This document shows, piece after piece, positions 33,456-40,926 of a DNA stretch of 64,000 nt. The notes under the pieces were generated by a model. That model had not been told where the DNA came from and ran no database searches. It saw nothing but the letters and a program-made list of their open reading frames with translations. The position numbers and the translations under genes are program-made. Origin of the DNA: an uncultured Bacteroidales bacterium (GTDB lineage: Bacteria > Bacteroidota > Bacteroidia > Bacteroidales > UBA932); NCBI GenBank assembly GCA_905234795.1, contig CAJOIQ010000008.1, positions 29,308 to 93,307 of the forward strand, in the 5' to 3' direction. How positions within the stretch are numbered: position 1 is the stretch's first letter; each line of letters begins with the position of its first letter.

Positions 33456-34606
33456 TTTCCAAGGTTTTGATCGGCTGCGTTATCCGGGTTGTCTCCCAGA
33501 CGGATGAAAGCTTTCTTCACGCCATCGGACCCGTACCATTCACCGTAGTTCAGGTGGCCTTCCCGCCAGTCTCCTTTGATGTAGTCTCCAGCCTCGGCGA
33601 ATCTTTCCTCGGGATCATGCATGTCGATGCGCCGGCGCTTCTTGAAGGTGTAGGTGCCGAAGCCGTCGGGATAGCCGTCCTTGACGGTTCCGCTGAAGGT
33701 GTCAGCCTTGAGGTCCACCTTGACCTTCTGGGGAGGCGCTTCCTCCTTGGGTTTGCGCATGACGGTTGACGACTGAGAGGTGGACGAACCGGCCGACTGG
33801 GTAGAAGTCTTCTGGGTAGTGGTCTTAGGCTGTTCCTGGACCTTGGGTTGCTCCTGGGTTTTGGGCTGCTCCTGAACCACGGCCGCCTGATCCTTGGCCT
33901 GTTCTTCCTTCACCGGCTCCGTCACGGGCTGTTCGGCAGGCTGTCCGGCAGGCTGTCCGGCGGGTTTTTCGGCCACGGCAGTCTGTTCGGCGGCTGGCCG
34001 GGCCGGCTTCCTGAGGAGGAAGAAGGCGCCTCCGCCACCCAGCAGGAGGACGGCGGCCACGATGCCGATCACCAGCCCCCCCTTCTTTTTGCCGCCAGCA
34101 GGTGCGGGTGCGGGAGTGGCTGTAGCCACAGGGGTCACAGGAGCCACGGGGGCCGATGTTACCGGCTGCTGCACCGGAGTAGGCTGCTGGACAGGAGCCA
34201 CGGGGGCAGGTTCGGCCGGTTCCCCGCGGTAATCCCGGATGAACTTCTCTATGAGGGCGAAGTCCTTTTCCTGGCTGTCTCGGGTTTTGATATGCTGCTT
34301 GAGCGACAGGAAATACTCCATGTCGTCGTCGTAGGGATTGTCCTCCAGCAGATAAGGGATGATGTGCTTGTGCTTGTTGAAGGCCAGCGTAACCTCGTTT
34401 TTCACGTGTTCCGACCGGCATGACTCCTTGCTGCACACCACCACCATGATGTCGGAATTGCGCAGCGCACGCGTAATTTCTCCGGAGAAATTCCCGGATG
34501 TGATGTCCCTGAAAGCAATCCAGCACTTGATGCCCCTGTTTTCCAGGTAATTGAGCAGAGCCTCGGCAACTATTCTGTCGCAACTGCTATAGCTGATGAA
34601 AACCAT
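33440..34606 (-). CDS. Transmembrane TIR-domain protein with MORN-like C-terminus
   Basis: A 388-residue protein with an unusual layout. Residues 1-128 are a TIR domain (MVFISYSSCDRIVAEALL, then KCWIAFRDITSGNFSGEI); Glu43 is at the position of the NADase glutamate of active TIR domains. Residues about 129-170 are Pro/Gln/Val-rich, residues about 177-198 (GGLVIGIVAAVLLLGGGGAF) are a single membrane helix, and residues about 200-290 are again Pro/Gln-rich. The end holds two MORN-like stretches (FSGTVKDGYPDGFGTYTFK and GDWREGHLNYGEWYG). The topology suggests a cytoplasmic TIR and a periplasmic MORN part. It is the first gene of an eleven-gene operon. No Thoeris (thsA), CBASS or Argonaute gene lies nearby. 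Confidence 0.85.
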   Translation of the reverse strand: MVFISYSSCDRIVAEALLNYLENRGIKCWIAFRDITSGNFSGEITRALRNSDIMVVVCSKESCRSEHVKNEVTLAFNKHKHIIPYLLEDNPYDDDMEYFLSLKQHIKTRDSQEKDFALIEKFIRDYRGEPAEPAPVAPVQQPTPVQQPVTSAPVAPVTPVATATPAPAPAGGKKKGGLVIGIVAAVLLLGGGGAFFLLRKPARPAAEQTAVAEKPAGQPAGQPAEQPVTEPVKEEQAKDQAAVVQEQPKTQEQPKVQEQPKTTTQKTSTQSAGSSTSQSSTVMRKPKEEAPPQKVKVDLKADTFSGTVKDGYPDGFGTYTFKKRRRIDMHDPEERFAEAGDYIKGDWREGHLNYGEWYGSDGVKKAFIRLGDNPDNAADQNLGKCVKK

Positions 34607-34611
34607 TGTAA

Positions 34612-34668
34612 TTTGTCCTAATTATGTGTGTGGCTTTTATTCCTTGGAATAAACTTTATTAGGACAAA
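34612..34668. promoter_or_regulatory. Nested inverted repeats in the leader of the TIR operon
   Basis: TTTGTCCTAAT and ATTAGGACAAA are a perfect 11-bp inverted repeat 35 bases apart. Between them lies a second palindrome, TTATTCC TT GGAATAA. The outer copy on the far side overlaps the -7 box and the near one ends six bases before the TIR start codon. This is a good candidate operator pair. Confidence 0.6.
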
Positions 34669-34696
34669 GTTATTTAAAAAAAGTGGAAATTACAAA
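34665..34696 (-). promoter_or_regulatory. Promoter of the TIR/LRR operon
   Basis: On the minus strand TTTG, 20 bases and TAACTTTG match the Bacteroidota -33/-7 consensus exactly, about 58 bases before the TIR start. It is the only convincing promoter I see for the eleven genes down to 15252. Confidence 0.8.
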
Positions 34697-34712
34697 CCAT
34701 TATAAATGGTTT
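34694..34712 (-). terminator. Probable terminator after rfbD
   Basis: AAACCATT, three bases and AATGGTTT form an 8-bp hairpin one base past the rfbD stop codon. On the minus strand it is followed by only a short T-rich stretch, so strength is uncertain. It overlaps the -33 box of the TIR promoter. Confidence 0.5.
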
Positions 34713-34713
34713 T

Positions 34714-35703
34714 TTACGGAAGCAGTTCTTCCAGGCACTTTTTGAGGGCGTCACGCCAGTGAGGAATGTTTATTCCCAACTCCCGTTTGATACGGGTTTT
34801 ATCCAGGACGGAATAGGCGGGCCGATGCACCTTGGAGGGGAATTCGTCGCTGCTGCACGGCTGGATGTTGCAGTTTATATGACCCGCATAACCGGCTATG
34901 GCACAAGCAAATTCGTACCACGTGCATTCCCCTTCATCGGTAAAATGGTAGATGTTGGCCGATGGCGTTCCCGCCGGGGAAGGACCCACCTCTTCGGTCG
35001 CGAATTTGATGGCCGATGCTCCCTCAGAGGTGGGGGTCCTTCCCCCGGCTAAAAGGCGCACAATCACATCGGCAAGATCGGCGGCAAAAGTGGGCGTGCC
35101 GCGCTGGTCGTCCACCACCTTGAGCGAGGGCTTTTCCGCAGTGAGGCGAAGCATGGTCTTGACGAAGTTCTTTCCGTAGGGGCTGTACAGCCAGGCCGTA
35201 CGGATGATGATGTGCCGGCAACCGACTCGTTGGATGGCCTGTTCTCCATGCAGTTTTGTAACGGCATACACGCCCTGCGGAGCCGGTTTCTGATCCTCCT
35301 TTATAGGCGAGTTAAGAGGCTCTGCACCAAATACATAGTCTGTTGAAATATGCACCAGCAGGCCGTTCACTTCCTTCATGGCCACCGCCAGATTTTCCAC
35401 AGCCTTGGCATTGAGCAGTTCGGCCAGTTCCGGCTGGTCCTCGGCCCCCTCCACATTGGTATATCCCGCACAGTTCACAATGGTATCTATCCCCTCCTTC
35501 CTCACCATCTCCCGTATAGCCTCCAAGTCCGTGATATCCAACTCGTTAAGATCAGTGAAAACCGCATCTGGCAGTAACGCCCCTTCGGTCGCTGATTTGA
35601 TGGCCGATGCTCCCTCAGGGGCGTCACTACCAGAAGCGTCTGCCCAGATGCTTCTGAGAGACATTCCAAGCTGCCCGTTGGCACCGGTTACCAGGACTTT
35701 CAT
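34714..35703 (-). CDS. rfbD: dTDP-4-dehydrorhamnose reductase, with two palindromic insertions
   Basis: A 329-residue RmlD/RfbD, which reduces dTDP-4-dehydro-L-rhamnose to dTDP-L-rhamnose with NAD(P)H. Seen are the Rossmann motif VTGANGQLGMSLR, the active-site pattern STDYVFGA and the YxxxK-like YAVTKLHGEQA, and the ending HRPAYSVLDKTRI. Two stretches interrupt the normal sequence: residues about 24-44 (EGASAIKSATEGALLP) and about 219-243 (SEGASAIKFATEEVGPSP). Both are coded by related palindromic elements lying in surface loops, so the protein is about 45 residues longer than usual and may still fold. It overlaps rfbC by 4 bases. rfbA and rfbB are not in the window. Confidence 0.93.
   Translation of the reverse strand: MKVLVTGANGQLGMSLRSIWADASGSDAPEGASAIKSATEGALLPDAVFTDLNELDITDLEAIREMVRKEGIDTIVNCAGYTNVEGAEDQPELAELLNAKAVENLAVAMKEVNGLLVHISTDYVFGAEPLNSPIKEDQKPAPQGVYAVTKLHGEQAIQRVGCRHIIIRTAWLYSPYGKNFVKTMLRLTAEKPSLKVVDDQRGTPTFAADLADVIVRLLAGGRTPTSEGASAIKFATEEVGPSPAGTPSANIYHFTDEGECTWYEFACAIAGYAGHINCNIQPCSSDEFPSKVHRPAYSVLDKTRIKRELGINIPHWRDALKKCLEELLP
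34973..35049 (-). repeat. In-frame palindromic insertion element in rfbD (distal copy)
   Basis: Arms GCCGGGGAAGGACCCACCTC and GAGGTGGGGGTCCTTCCCCC (complementary with two small indels) flank a 34-base core that includes TTCGGTCGCGAATTTGATGG. The core matches the other rfbD copy at 32 of 34 bases, while the arms are different. Confidence 0.85.
35570..35631 (-). repeat. In-frame palindromic insertion element in rfbD (proximal copy)
   Basis: Arms GGCAGTAACGCCCC and GGGGCGTCACTACC (12 of 14 positions complementary) flank a 34-base core that includes TTCGGTCGCTGATTTGATGG and GGCCGATGCTCCCTCA. It lies in a loop of the N-terminal Rossmann domain and keeps the frame open. Confidence 0.85.
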
Positions 35704-36260
35704 AGGCCGTACTCAAAGAGGTAAGGGCAGTCCTTGAGAAGGGGGTTGTGAAGGTCCTTTTGGGAGAGGATGATATCCTCTGTGGGAAGGCCCCAGTCGA
35801 TACCCAGAGAGGGGTCGTTCCAGGCAATGCCGGCCTCCTGCTCAGGGTCATAAAAACGGTCACATTTGTACTGGAAAACAGCCTCCTCACTGAGCACGGC
35901 GAATCCATGCGCAAAACCATGAGGTACAAAGAATTGCCTGTGGTTATCTCCAGTAAGTTCACAACTGACATGCTGGCCGAACCAGGGGGACCCGCGACGG
36001 ATGTCAACGGCAATGTCCAGCACCCTTCCGGAGACCACTCTCACTAGCTTGGCCTGGGCATGTTCTCCCCGCTGGAAATGGAGCCCGCGAACCACGCCGT
36101 ACCGGCTCTTGCTCTCATTGTCCTGGACAAAGCGGACGGAGCCCACAGCCTGGTCAAAAACCCGCTGGTTCCAGCTCTCGAAGAAATAGCCCCGGTTATC
36201 CCCGAAAACACGCGGTTCCAGGATAAAGACTCCGGGTATGGCAGTTTCAATGACGTTCAT
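35700..36260 (-). CDS. rfbC: dTDP-4-dehydrorhamnose 3,5-epimerase
   Basis: A 186-residue RmlC cupin that epimerises dTDP-4-dehydro-6-deoxy-D-glucose at C3 and C5 in dTDP-L-rhamnose synthesis. Motifs are FGDNRGYFFESWNQ, VRGLHFQRGEHAQAKLVRVV (with the conserved catalytic-region His) and FVPHGFAHGFAVLSE. The track's start at 36830 runs back through the divergent gene. I use the ATG at 36260, directly after a TATCTTTG -7 box, which gives the normal family length. It is the first gene of the rfbC-rfbD pair. Confidence 0.95.
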   Translation of the reverse strand: MNVIETAIPGVFILEPRVFGDNRGYFFESWNQRVFDQAVGSVRFVQDNESKSRYGVVRGLHFQRGEHAQAKLVRVVSGRVLDIAVDIRRGSPWFGQHVSCELTGDNHRQFFVPHGFAHGFAVLSEEAVFQYKCDRFYDPEQEAGIAWNDPSLGIDWGLPTEDIILSQKDLHNPLLKDCPYLFEYGL

Positions 36261-36265
36261 CGGCA

Positions 36266-36273
36266 CAAAGATA
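36266..36273 (-). promoter_or_regulatory. -7 promoter element of rfbCD
   Basis: TATCTTTG on the minus strand matches TAnnTTTG only 5 bases before the rfbC start codon, so the mRNA would have almost no leader. No clear -33 TTTG is seen. Confidence 0.5.
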
Positions 36274-36309
36274 CAAATAAAATTTATGGGATTTTTCCTT
36301 TTTTTTGCA

Positions 36310-36317
36310 TAATTTTG
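36310..36317 (+). promoter_or_regulatory. -7 promoter element of the nonulosonate operon
   Basis: TAATTTTG matches TAnnTTTG exactly and lies 27 bases before the start at 36345. The -33 region is not well conserved. Confidence 0.6.
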
Positions 36318-36344
36318 TAGACTTATATATAAACGAGAGTACTT

Positions 36345-37553
36345 ATGTTCAGTATAGAGAGTTTTATTGCAGAGAGCGTCACCGGCCGCAAGGAAAGTTT
36401 CTTTGCCCGGGACCTGGAGGAGCATAAGGAGGAAATCCGCGCCCAGATAGCCGGGAAAAAGGTGTGCGTCATTGGCGGCGCCGGTTCCATCGGCAGCGCC
36501 TACATCAAGGAACTGGTCAAATTCGGCCCCGCTTCCCTTACAGTGGTGGACCTGAGCGAGAACGGCCTGGCCGAGCTCACGCGGGACCTCCGTTCCACCC
36601 AGGGCATCCCCATGCCGGAGGTTTACCGCACCTACGCCCTCAATTTTGCCGATCCCATTTTCGAGCGCATCTTCCGGGAGGAGGAAGGCTTCGACATTGT
36701 AGCCAATTTTAGCGCCCACAAGCATGTGAGGAGCGAAAAAGACAAATACGCCGTGCAGGCCCTCATGGAGAACAACGACATCAAGGCCGCCGGCCTGATG
36801 GACCTGCTGTGCGAATATCCCCCTCAGCATTTCTTCTGCGTGAGCACGGACAAGGCCGCCAATCCCGTGAACGTGATGGGCGCCAGCAAGCGCATCATGG
36901 AGGACCTTATCATGGCCTACAAGGACCGTTTCAAGGTAACCACCGCGCGTTTTGCCAACGTGGCCTTCAGCAACGGTTCCCTGCCCGACGCCTGGATTCA
37001 GCGCCTACGCCGCCGTCAGCCCCTGGCCGCCCCCAAGGACGTCCTCCGCTACTTCGTCTCCCCCGCCGAGAGCGGCCAGATTTGCCTGATGGCCTGCATC
37101 CTGGGCCACAGCGGAGAAATCTTCTTCCCGCGCCTGCAGGAGAACCAGATGAAGACATTCTCCCAGATTTGCGACGCTTTCCTGGAGGCCAACGGCCTGG
37201 TCAAGAAGGAATTCAGCAACGACGCCGATGCCCGCGCCTTCGCTGCCGCCATGCCGGAAGGAAGCAAGGAATATCCCGTGGTGTACAGCCTGAGCGATAC
37301 CACCGGAGAGAAGAGTTTCGAGGAATTCTATGTCCCCGGAGAAAAACTGGACATGGACCGGTTCTCCTCCCTGGGCGTCATCCTGGAAAGCCCCCGAAAA
37401 ACGGCCGCCGAGGTACGTGCCTTCCTGAATGGACTGGAAGCCCTCTTTGCCAACCCGGATTTTACCAAAGAAGAGGTTGTGCAGGCCATCAAGCGCTTTA
37501 TCCCTAACTTCGAACATGAGGAAAAGGGGAAGAACCTGGATCAAAAGATGTAA
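36345..37553 (+). CDS. NDP-N-acetylglucosamine 4,6-dehydratase-like (LegB/CapD family)
   Basis: A 402-residue extended SDR enzyme. GGAGSIGSAYIKELVKFGP is the nucleotide-binding motif, FSAHKHVRSEKDKYAVQAL corresponds to the KHVPL region of the CapD/PglF/LegB family, and STDKAANPVNVMGASKRIME has the MxxxK active-site form used by these dehydratases in place of YxxxK. It would convert a nucleotide-activated GlcNAc to the 4-keto-6-deoxy sugar, the first step toward legionaminic-type sugars. It is the first gene of an eleven-gene operon of overlapping or nearly touching genes. Whether the donor is UDP or GDP is not clear from the sequence; a PtmE-like gene downstream favours GDP. Confidence 0.85.
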   Translation: MFSIESFIAESVTGRKESFFARDLEEHKEEIRAQIAGKKVCVIGGAGSIGSAYIKELVKFGPASLTVVDLSENGLAELTRDLRSTQGIPMPEVYRTYALNFADPIFERIFREEEGFDIVANFSAHKHVRSEKDKYAVQALMENNDIKAAGLMDLLCEYPPQHFFCVSTDKAANPVNVMGASKRIMEDLIMAYKDRFKVTTARFANVAFSNGSLPDAWIQRLRRRQPLAAPKDVLRYFVSPAESGQICLMACILGHSGEIFFPRLQENQMKTFSQICDAFLEANGLVKKEFSNDADARAFAAAMPEGSKEYPVVYSLSDTTGEKSFEEFYVPGEKLDMDRFSSLGVILESPRKTAAEVRAFLNGLEALFANPDFTKEEVVQAIKRFIPNFEHEEKGKNLDQKM

Positions 37554-37554
37554 G

Positions 37555-38700
37555 ATGCAATACAAGGAAATTACCGATTTCGTACATGAACTGTACGGCA
37601 CAAAGGAGTTTGTTCCCCTGAGTGTCCCGCAGTTCGCCGGAAATGAGAAAAAATACCTAGAGGAGTGCATAGACACCACCTTCGTTTCCAGCGTGGGCCC
37701 CTTCGTGGACCGTTTCGAGAAAGAGATTGCCGCCTATACCGGCGCCGCCCGCGCCGTGGTGTGCGTGAGCGGAACCAACGCCCTGCACATGTCCCTGATG
37801 CTGACCGGGGTTCAGCGGGACGACGAAGTCCTCACCCAGGCCCTCACCTTCATCGCCACCTGCAACGCCATCAGCTATATCGGCGCACATCCCGTATTCC
37901 TGGATGTGGACAAGAGTACCCTGGGCCTTTCTCCCGACGCCGTGAAGGCGTGGCTGGAGGCCAACGCCGAACTGCGCGCCGACGGCTGCTACAACCGCCG
38001 CACCGGTCGCCGCGTAAAAGCCTGCGTGCCCATGCACACTTTCGGCCATCCCGTGCGCATCAGGGAAATCGTGGACGTCTGCCGGAAATGGCAGGTTGAG
38101 GTGGTGGAAGACGCCGCCGAGAGCATCGGCAGCCTCTATAAAGGGCAGCACACCGGCACCTTTGCCAAGATCGGCGCCCTCAGCTTCAACGGCAACAAGA
38201 CCATCACCACCGGCGGCGGCGGCATGCTGCTGTTCCAGGATCCCGCCGTGGGAGAACACGCCAAGCACCTCACCACCCAGGCCAAGGTGCCGCACCGCTG
38301 GGAATTCCGCCACGACGAAATAGGATACAACTACCGCATGCCCAATATCAATGCAGCCCTGGGATGCGCCCAGCTGGAGAATCTGGACCGCTTTATCGAA
38401 AGCAAGCGCCAGATAGCATCGGCCTATGCCGCCTTCTTCAAGGACATCCCCGGCGTGCAGTTCTTCACGGAACCCGAAGGCTGCCGCTCCAATTACTGGC
38501 TCAACGCCATCATCCTGGAAAACCGCGAGGCCCGCGACGCTTTTCTGGAATACAGCAACGACAACGGCGTGATGACGCGTCCCGTGTGGGAGCTCATGAA
38601 CCGCCTTCCCATGTTCGAGAACTGCGAGACCGACGGCCTGGCCAATACCGTCTGGCTGGCCGACCGCATTGTGAATATCCCCAGCAGCGCCAAGGTATGA
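37555..38700 (+). CDS. PLP-dependent sugar aminotransferase (LegC/DegT family)
   Basis: A 381-residue DegT/DnrJ/EryC1-family aminotransferase that would place an amino group at C4 of the keto sugar. The N-terminus EITDFVHELYGTKEFVPLSV is typical of the LegC subgroup. VSGTNALHMSLMLTGV binds the PLP phosphate, VVEDAAESIGSLYKGQHTGT follows the PLP-ring Asp, and SFNGNKTITTGGGGML holds the catalytic lysine. The ATG at 37555 follows the previous stop by one base; the track's earlier start lies inside the upstream gene. It overlaps the next gene by 4 bases. Confidence 0.9.
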   Translation: MQYKEITDFVHELYGTKEFVPLSVPQFAGNEKKYLEECIDTTFVSSVGPFVDRFEKEIAAYTGAARAVVCVSGTNALHMSLMLTGVQRDDEVLTQALTFIATCNAISYIGAHPVFLDVDKSTLGLSPDAVKAWLEANAELRADGCYNRRTGRRVKACVPMHTFGHPVRIREIVDVCRKWQVEVVEDAAESIGSLYKGQHTGTFAKIGALSFNGNKTITTGGGGMLLFQDPAVGEHAKHLTTQAKVPHRWEFRHDEIGYNYRMPNINAALGCAQLENLDRFIESKRQIASAYAAFFKDIPGVQFFTEPEGCRSNYWLNAIILENREARDAFLEYSNDNGVMTRPVWELMNRLPMFENCETDGLANTVWLADRIVNIPSSAKV

Positions 38701-39797
38701 AAAGAAGGATAGCCGTGGTTACCGCCACCCGGGCCGAATACGGCCTCCTGCGCCGGACTGTAGAAGCCCTGCGCGCAGAAGCCTGCTTCGACGTGAAGCT
38801 GGTGGTGACCGGCACGCATCTGAGCCCGGACTTCGGGGAAACCTGGAAGCAGATAGCCGAGGACGGCGTCCGCATAGACTGCAAGGTGGATTACCTGTCC
38901 AAGGACCGTTCCCCTGCAGGCATTGCGCGGGAAGCGGGCCGATGCGCCGAACTTTTTGCCGATACCTTCGCGGCCATGAAGCCGGACCTGGTGCTGGTAC
39001 TGGGAGACCGGTATGAGCTCCTGCCCATCTGCTCAAGCGCCCTGGTGCTGGGTATCCCCGTAGCCCATATTGCCGGCGGAGAACGCACGGAAGGAGCTAT
39101 TGACGACGCCGTGCGCAATGCCGTCACCATGCTCTCCACCGTCCATTTTCCCAACAGCCCGGAGGCCGCCGAAGCCATCATCCAGATGCGCGGCAGCGCC
39201 CAGAACGTCTTCGAGGTGGGAGAACCCGGAGCCGAGAACATCCTCAAGGCCACCCTCCCTTCCCGCGAAGAGCTGGCCTCCCGGCTGGGCCTGGACGCTG
39301 CCAAGCCCTGGGTCCTGGCCACCCTGCATCCCGAAACCCGGGAATCCGAAGCATACAACCTGGACATGGCCCGCGCCATGCTGGAGGTGCTGGGGCAGCT
39401 TAAGGGCCATGAGGTGGTGCTCACCAAAGCCAATGCCGATCCCTGCGGGGAAAAGATGAACGCCCTCTATACCACCGCCAAGGGCCTGCATATGTACGCG
39501 TCCCTGGGCCAGAACGGCTATCTGGGCCTGATGAAAGAGGCCGTCTTCGTCATCGGCAATTCCAGCAGCGGAGTCATCGAAGCCCCGCTCTTCGGCACGC
39601 CCGTGGTGAACATCGGCCACCGGCAGACCGGCCGCCGCATGAGCCCCTGCGTCATCCCCTGCGAAGCCACCGCAACCGACATCCAACGGGCCGTGAACGC
39701 CATCCATGGCCGTTTCCAACCCGACATCCTTCCCGGCACCGGCCACACGTCGGAGCTCATCGTCAAGTATCTTAAAGCCTATTTCCATGAAAGCTAA
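38697..39797 (+). CDS. Hydrolysing NDP-sugar 2-epimerase (NeuC/LegG family)
   Basis: A 366-residue enzyme that removes the nucleotide and inverts C2, giving the free six-carbon precursor for the nonulosonate synthase. Family marks are RRIAVVTATRAEYGLLRRTV, the TGTHLSPDFGETWKQI loop, LVLGDRYELLPICSSALVLG, HIAGGERTEGAIDDAVRNAV and GNSSSGVIEAPLFGTPVVNI. These separate NeuC/LegG-type hydrolysing enzymes from non-hydrolysing WecB-type ones. I start at the ATG at 38697, overlapping the aminotransferase stop; the track's upstream start is a read-through artefact. The PLP-decarboxylase-like gene starts 11 bases before its end. Confidence 0.9.
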   Translation: MKRRIAVVTATRAEYGLLRRTVEALRAEACFDVKLVVTGTHLSPDFGETWKQIAEDGVRIDCKVDYLSKDRSPAGIAREAGRCAELFADTFAAMKPDLVLVLGDRYELLPICSSALVLGIPVAHIAGGERTEGAIDDAVRNAVTMLSTVHFPNSPEAAEAIIQMRGSAQNVFEVGEPGAENILKATLPSREELASRLGLDAAKPWVLATLHPETRESEAYNLDMARAMLEVLGQLKGHEVVLTKANADPCGEKMNALYTTAKGLHMYASLGQNGYLGLMKEAVFVIGNSSSGVIEAPLFGTPVVNIGHRQTGRRMSPCVIPCEATATDIQRAVNAIHGRFQPDILPGTGHTSELIVKYLKAYFHES

Positions 39798-40926
39798 CGA
39801 GCTCCGCACCCCCTGTTTTATCCTGGACGCCGATGTCCTTCGCGGGCTGTATCGCGGCTTCCGGGACGCCCTGGGCGCCCGCTTTGCGGCTTCCGAAGTG
39901 GCCTATTCCGTCAAGACCAATTCCAATCCCGCCCTGCTGCAGGTGCTGCTGGAAGAGGGAGCGGCGGCCGAGGTAGTATCGGATACCGAATATGACCTGG
40001 CCGCCTCGCTGGGATTCAAACGGATTGTGTTCAACGGCCCCGTCAAAGGCAAGGAACACTTCTTTAGGGCCCTGCAGGACGGACAAACGGTGAATATAGA
40101 CAGCAAGCGGGAACTGGACTGGCTGGAAGAGCTTCCCTCCGGCGTGCAGGCTTCCGTGGGCCTTCGCGTGAACGTGCCGCTTCCCGAAGACGAGACCTTC
40201 AGCCGTTTCGGCTTCGGTGAGGAGGAACTCTCGCAGGCCATCGGCCGCATCCGCGCCCTTCCCAACGTACAGCTGAGCGGCCTGCACCTGCACCGCACCT
40301 CCCACACCCGCAGCCTGGAAGTTTACGCCGCCATCGCCGCCAAAGCAGCCAAGGTACTGAAAACCTATGACTTGCAGCCCGACTACATTGACATCGGCGG
40401 CGGCTACTTCGGTTCCATGCCCGGCAAACCCACGTTTGAGGACTATGCCGCCACGCTGGCCGAATGGCTCAAGGATTTCCCCGGAGCCCGCATCATCGTG
40501 GAGCCTGGAAACGCCCTCTGTGCCGGCGCGTTTTCGTTCCTGTCCAGCGTGCTGGATGTGAAGACCATCGGCACAGAAACCGTAGTGGTGTGCGACGGCA
40601 GCCGCAACGACGTGGATCCCTTCTTCCGCAAATCCGACTATTTTAAAACCTTCCCCACGGTGGAGTCCGGCAGGCCCCTTGCCCCCAGCCAGACGGTGGT
40701 GGGCGGCACCTGCCTGGAAAACGACCGCCTCTTCACCCTGGAGAACGGTCCGGCACTGCGTCCCGGAGACCGCATTGCCTTTGCCAACACAGGGGCCTAT
40801 ACCATGGCCCTCAGTCCCCTGTTCATCCGCTATTTCCCGCGGGTATATGTCCTGGAAGACGGAGAATACCGCCTGGCCAGCGAACAGTGGAAAGCCCAAG
40901 ATTACTTAAATGCCTATGGAATATAA
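39787..40926 (+). CDS. Fold-type III PLP decarboxylase-like enzyme (LysA/NspC-like) within the nonulosonate operon
   Basis: A 379-residue alanine-racemase-fold PLP enzyme. SEVAYSVKTNSNPALL holds the expected Schiff-base lysine, YIDIGGGYFGSMPG is the Gly-rich phosphate-binding loop, and IVEPGNALCAGAF stands where relatives have EPGR. GGTCLENDRLF replaces the usual CES-D catalytic motif, keeping the Cys, and FANTGAYTMAL is the final motif. It resembles diaminopimelate/carboxynorspermidine/BtrK-like decarboxylases, not a known nonulosonate enzyme. The start at 39787 gives an 11-base overlap with the previous gene, and it overlaps the ATP-grasp gene by 17. It may make an amine, or process an amino acid bound to the sugar or a carrier. 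Confidence 0.8.
   Translation: MKANELRTPCFILDADVLRGLYRGFRDALGARFAASEVAYSVKTNSNPALLQVLLEEGAAAEVVSDTEYDLAASLGFKRIVFNGPVKGKEHFFRALQDGQTVNIDSKRELDWLEELPSGVQASVGLRVNVPLPEDETFSRFGFGEEELSQAIGRIRALPNVQLSGLHLHRTSHTRSLEVYAAIAAKAAKVLKTYDLQPDYIDIGGGYFGSMPGKPTFEDYAATLAEWLKDFPGARIIVEPGNALCAGAFSFLSSVLDVKTIGTETVVVCDGSRNDVDPFFRKSDYFKTFPTVESGRPLAPSQTVVGGTCLENDRLFTLENGPALRPGDRIAFANTGAYTMALSPLFIRYFPRVYVLEDGEYRLASEQWKAQDYLNAYGI

Noticed and set aside
33440-34606. Thoeris, CBASS or Pycsar defence locus around the TIR gene
   Set aside because: No ThsA-like, cyclase or Argonaute gene is nearby, and the TIR protein has a membrane helix and MORN-like end instead of a ligand-sensing SLOG, STALD or SAVED domain.
35700-36830. 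376-residue reading of rfbC
   Set aside because: The extra 190 residues run back through the divergent dehydratase gene. The ATG at 36260 gives the normal family length.
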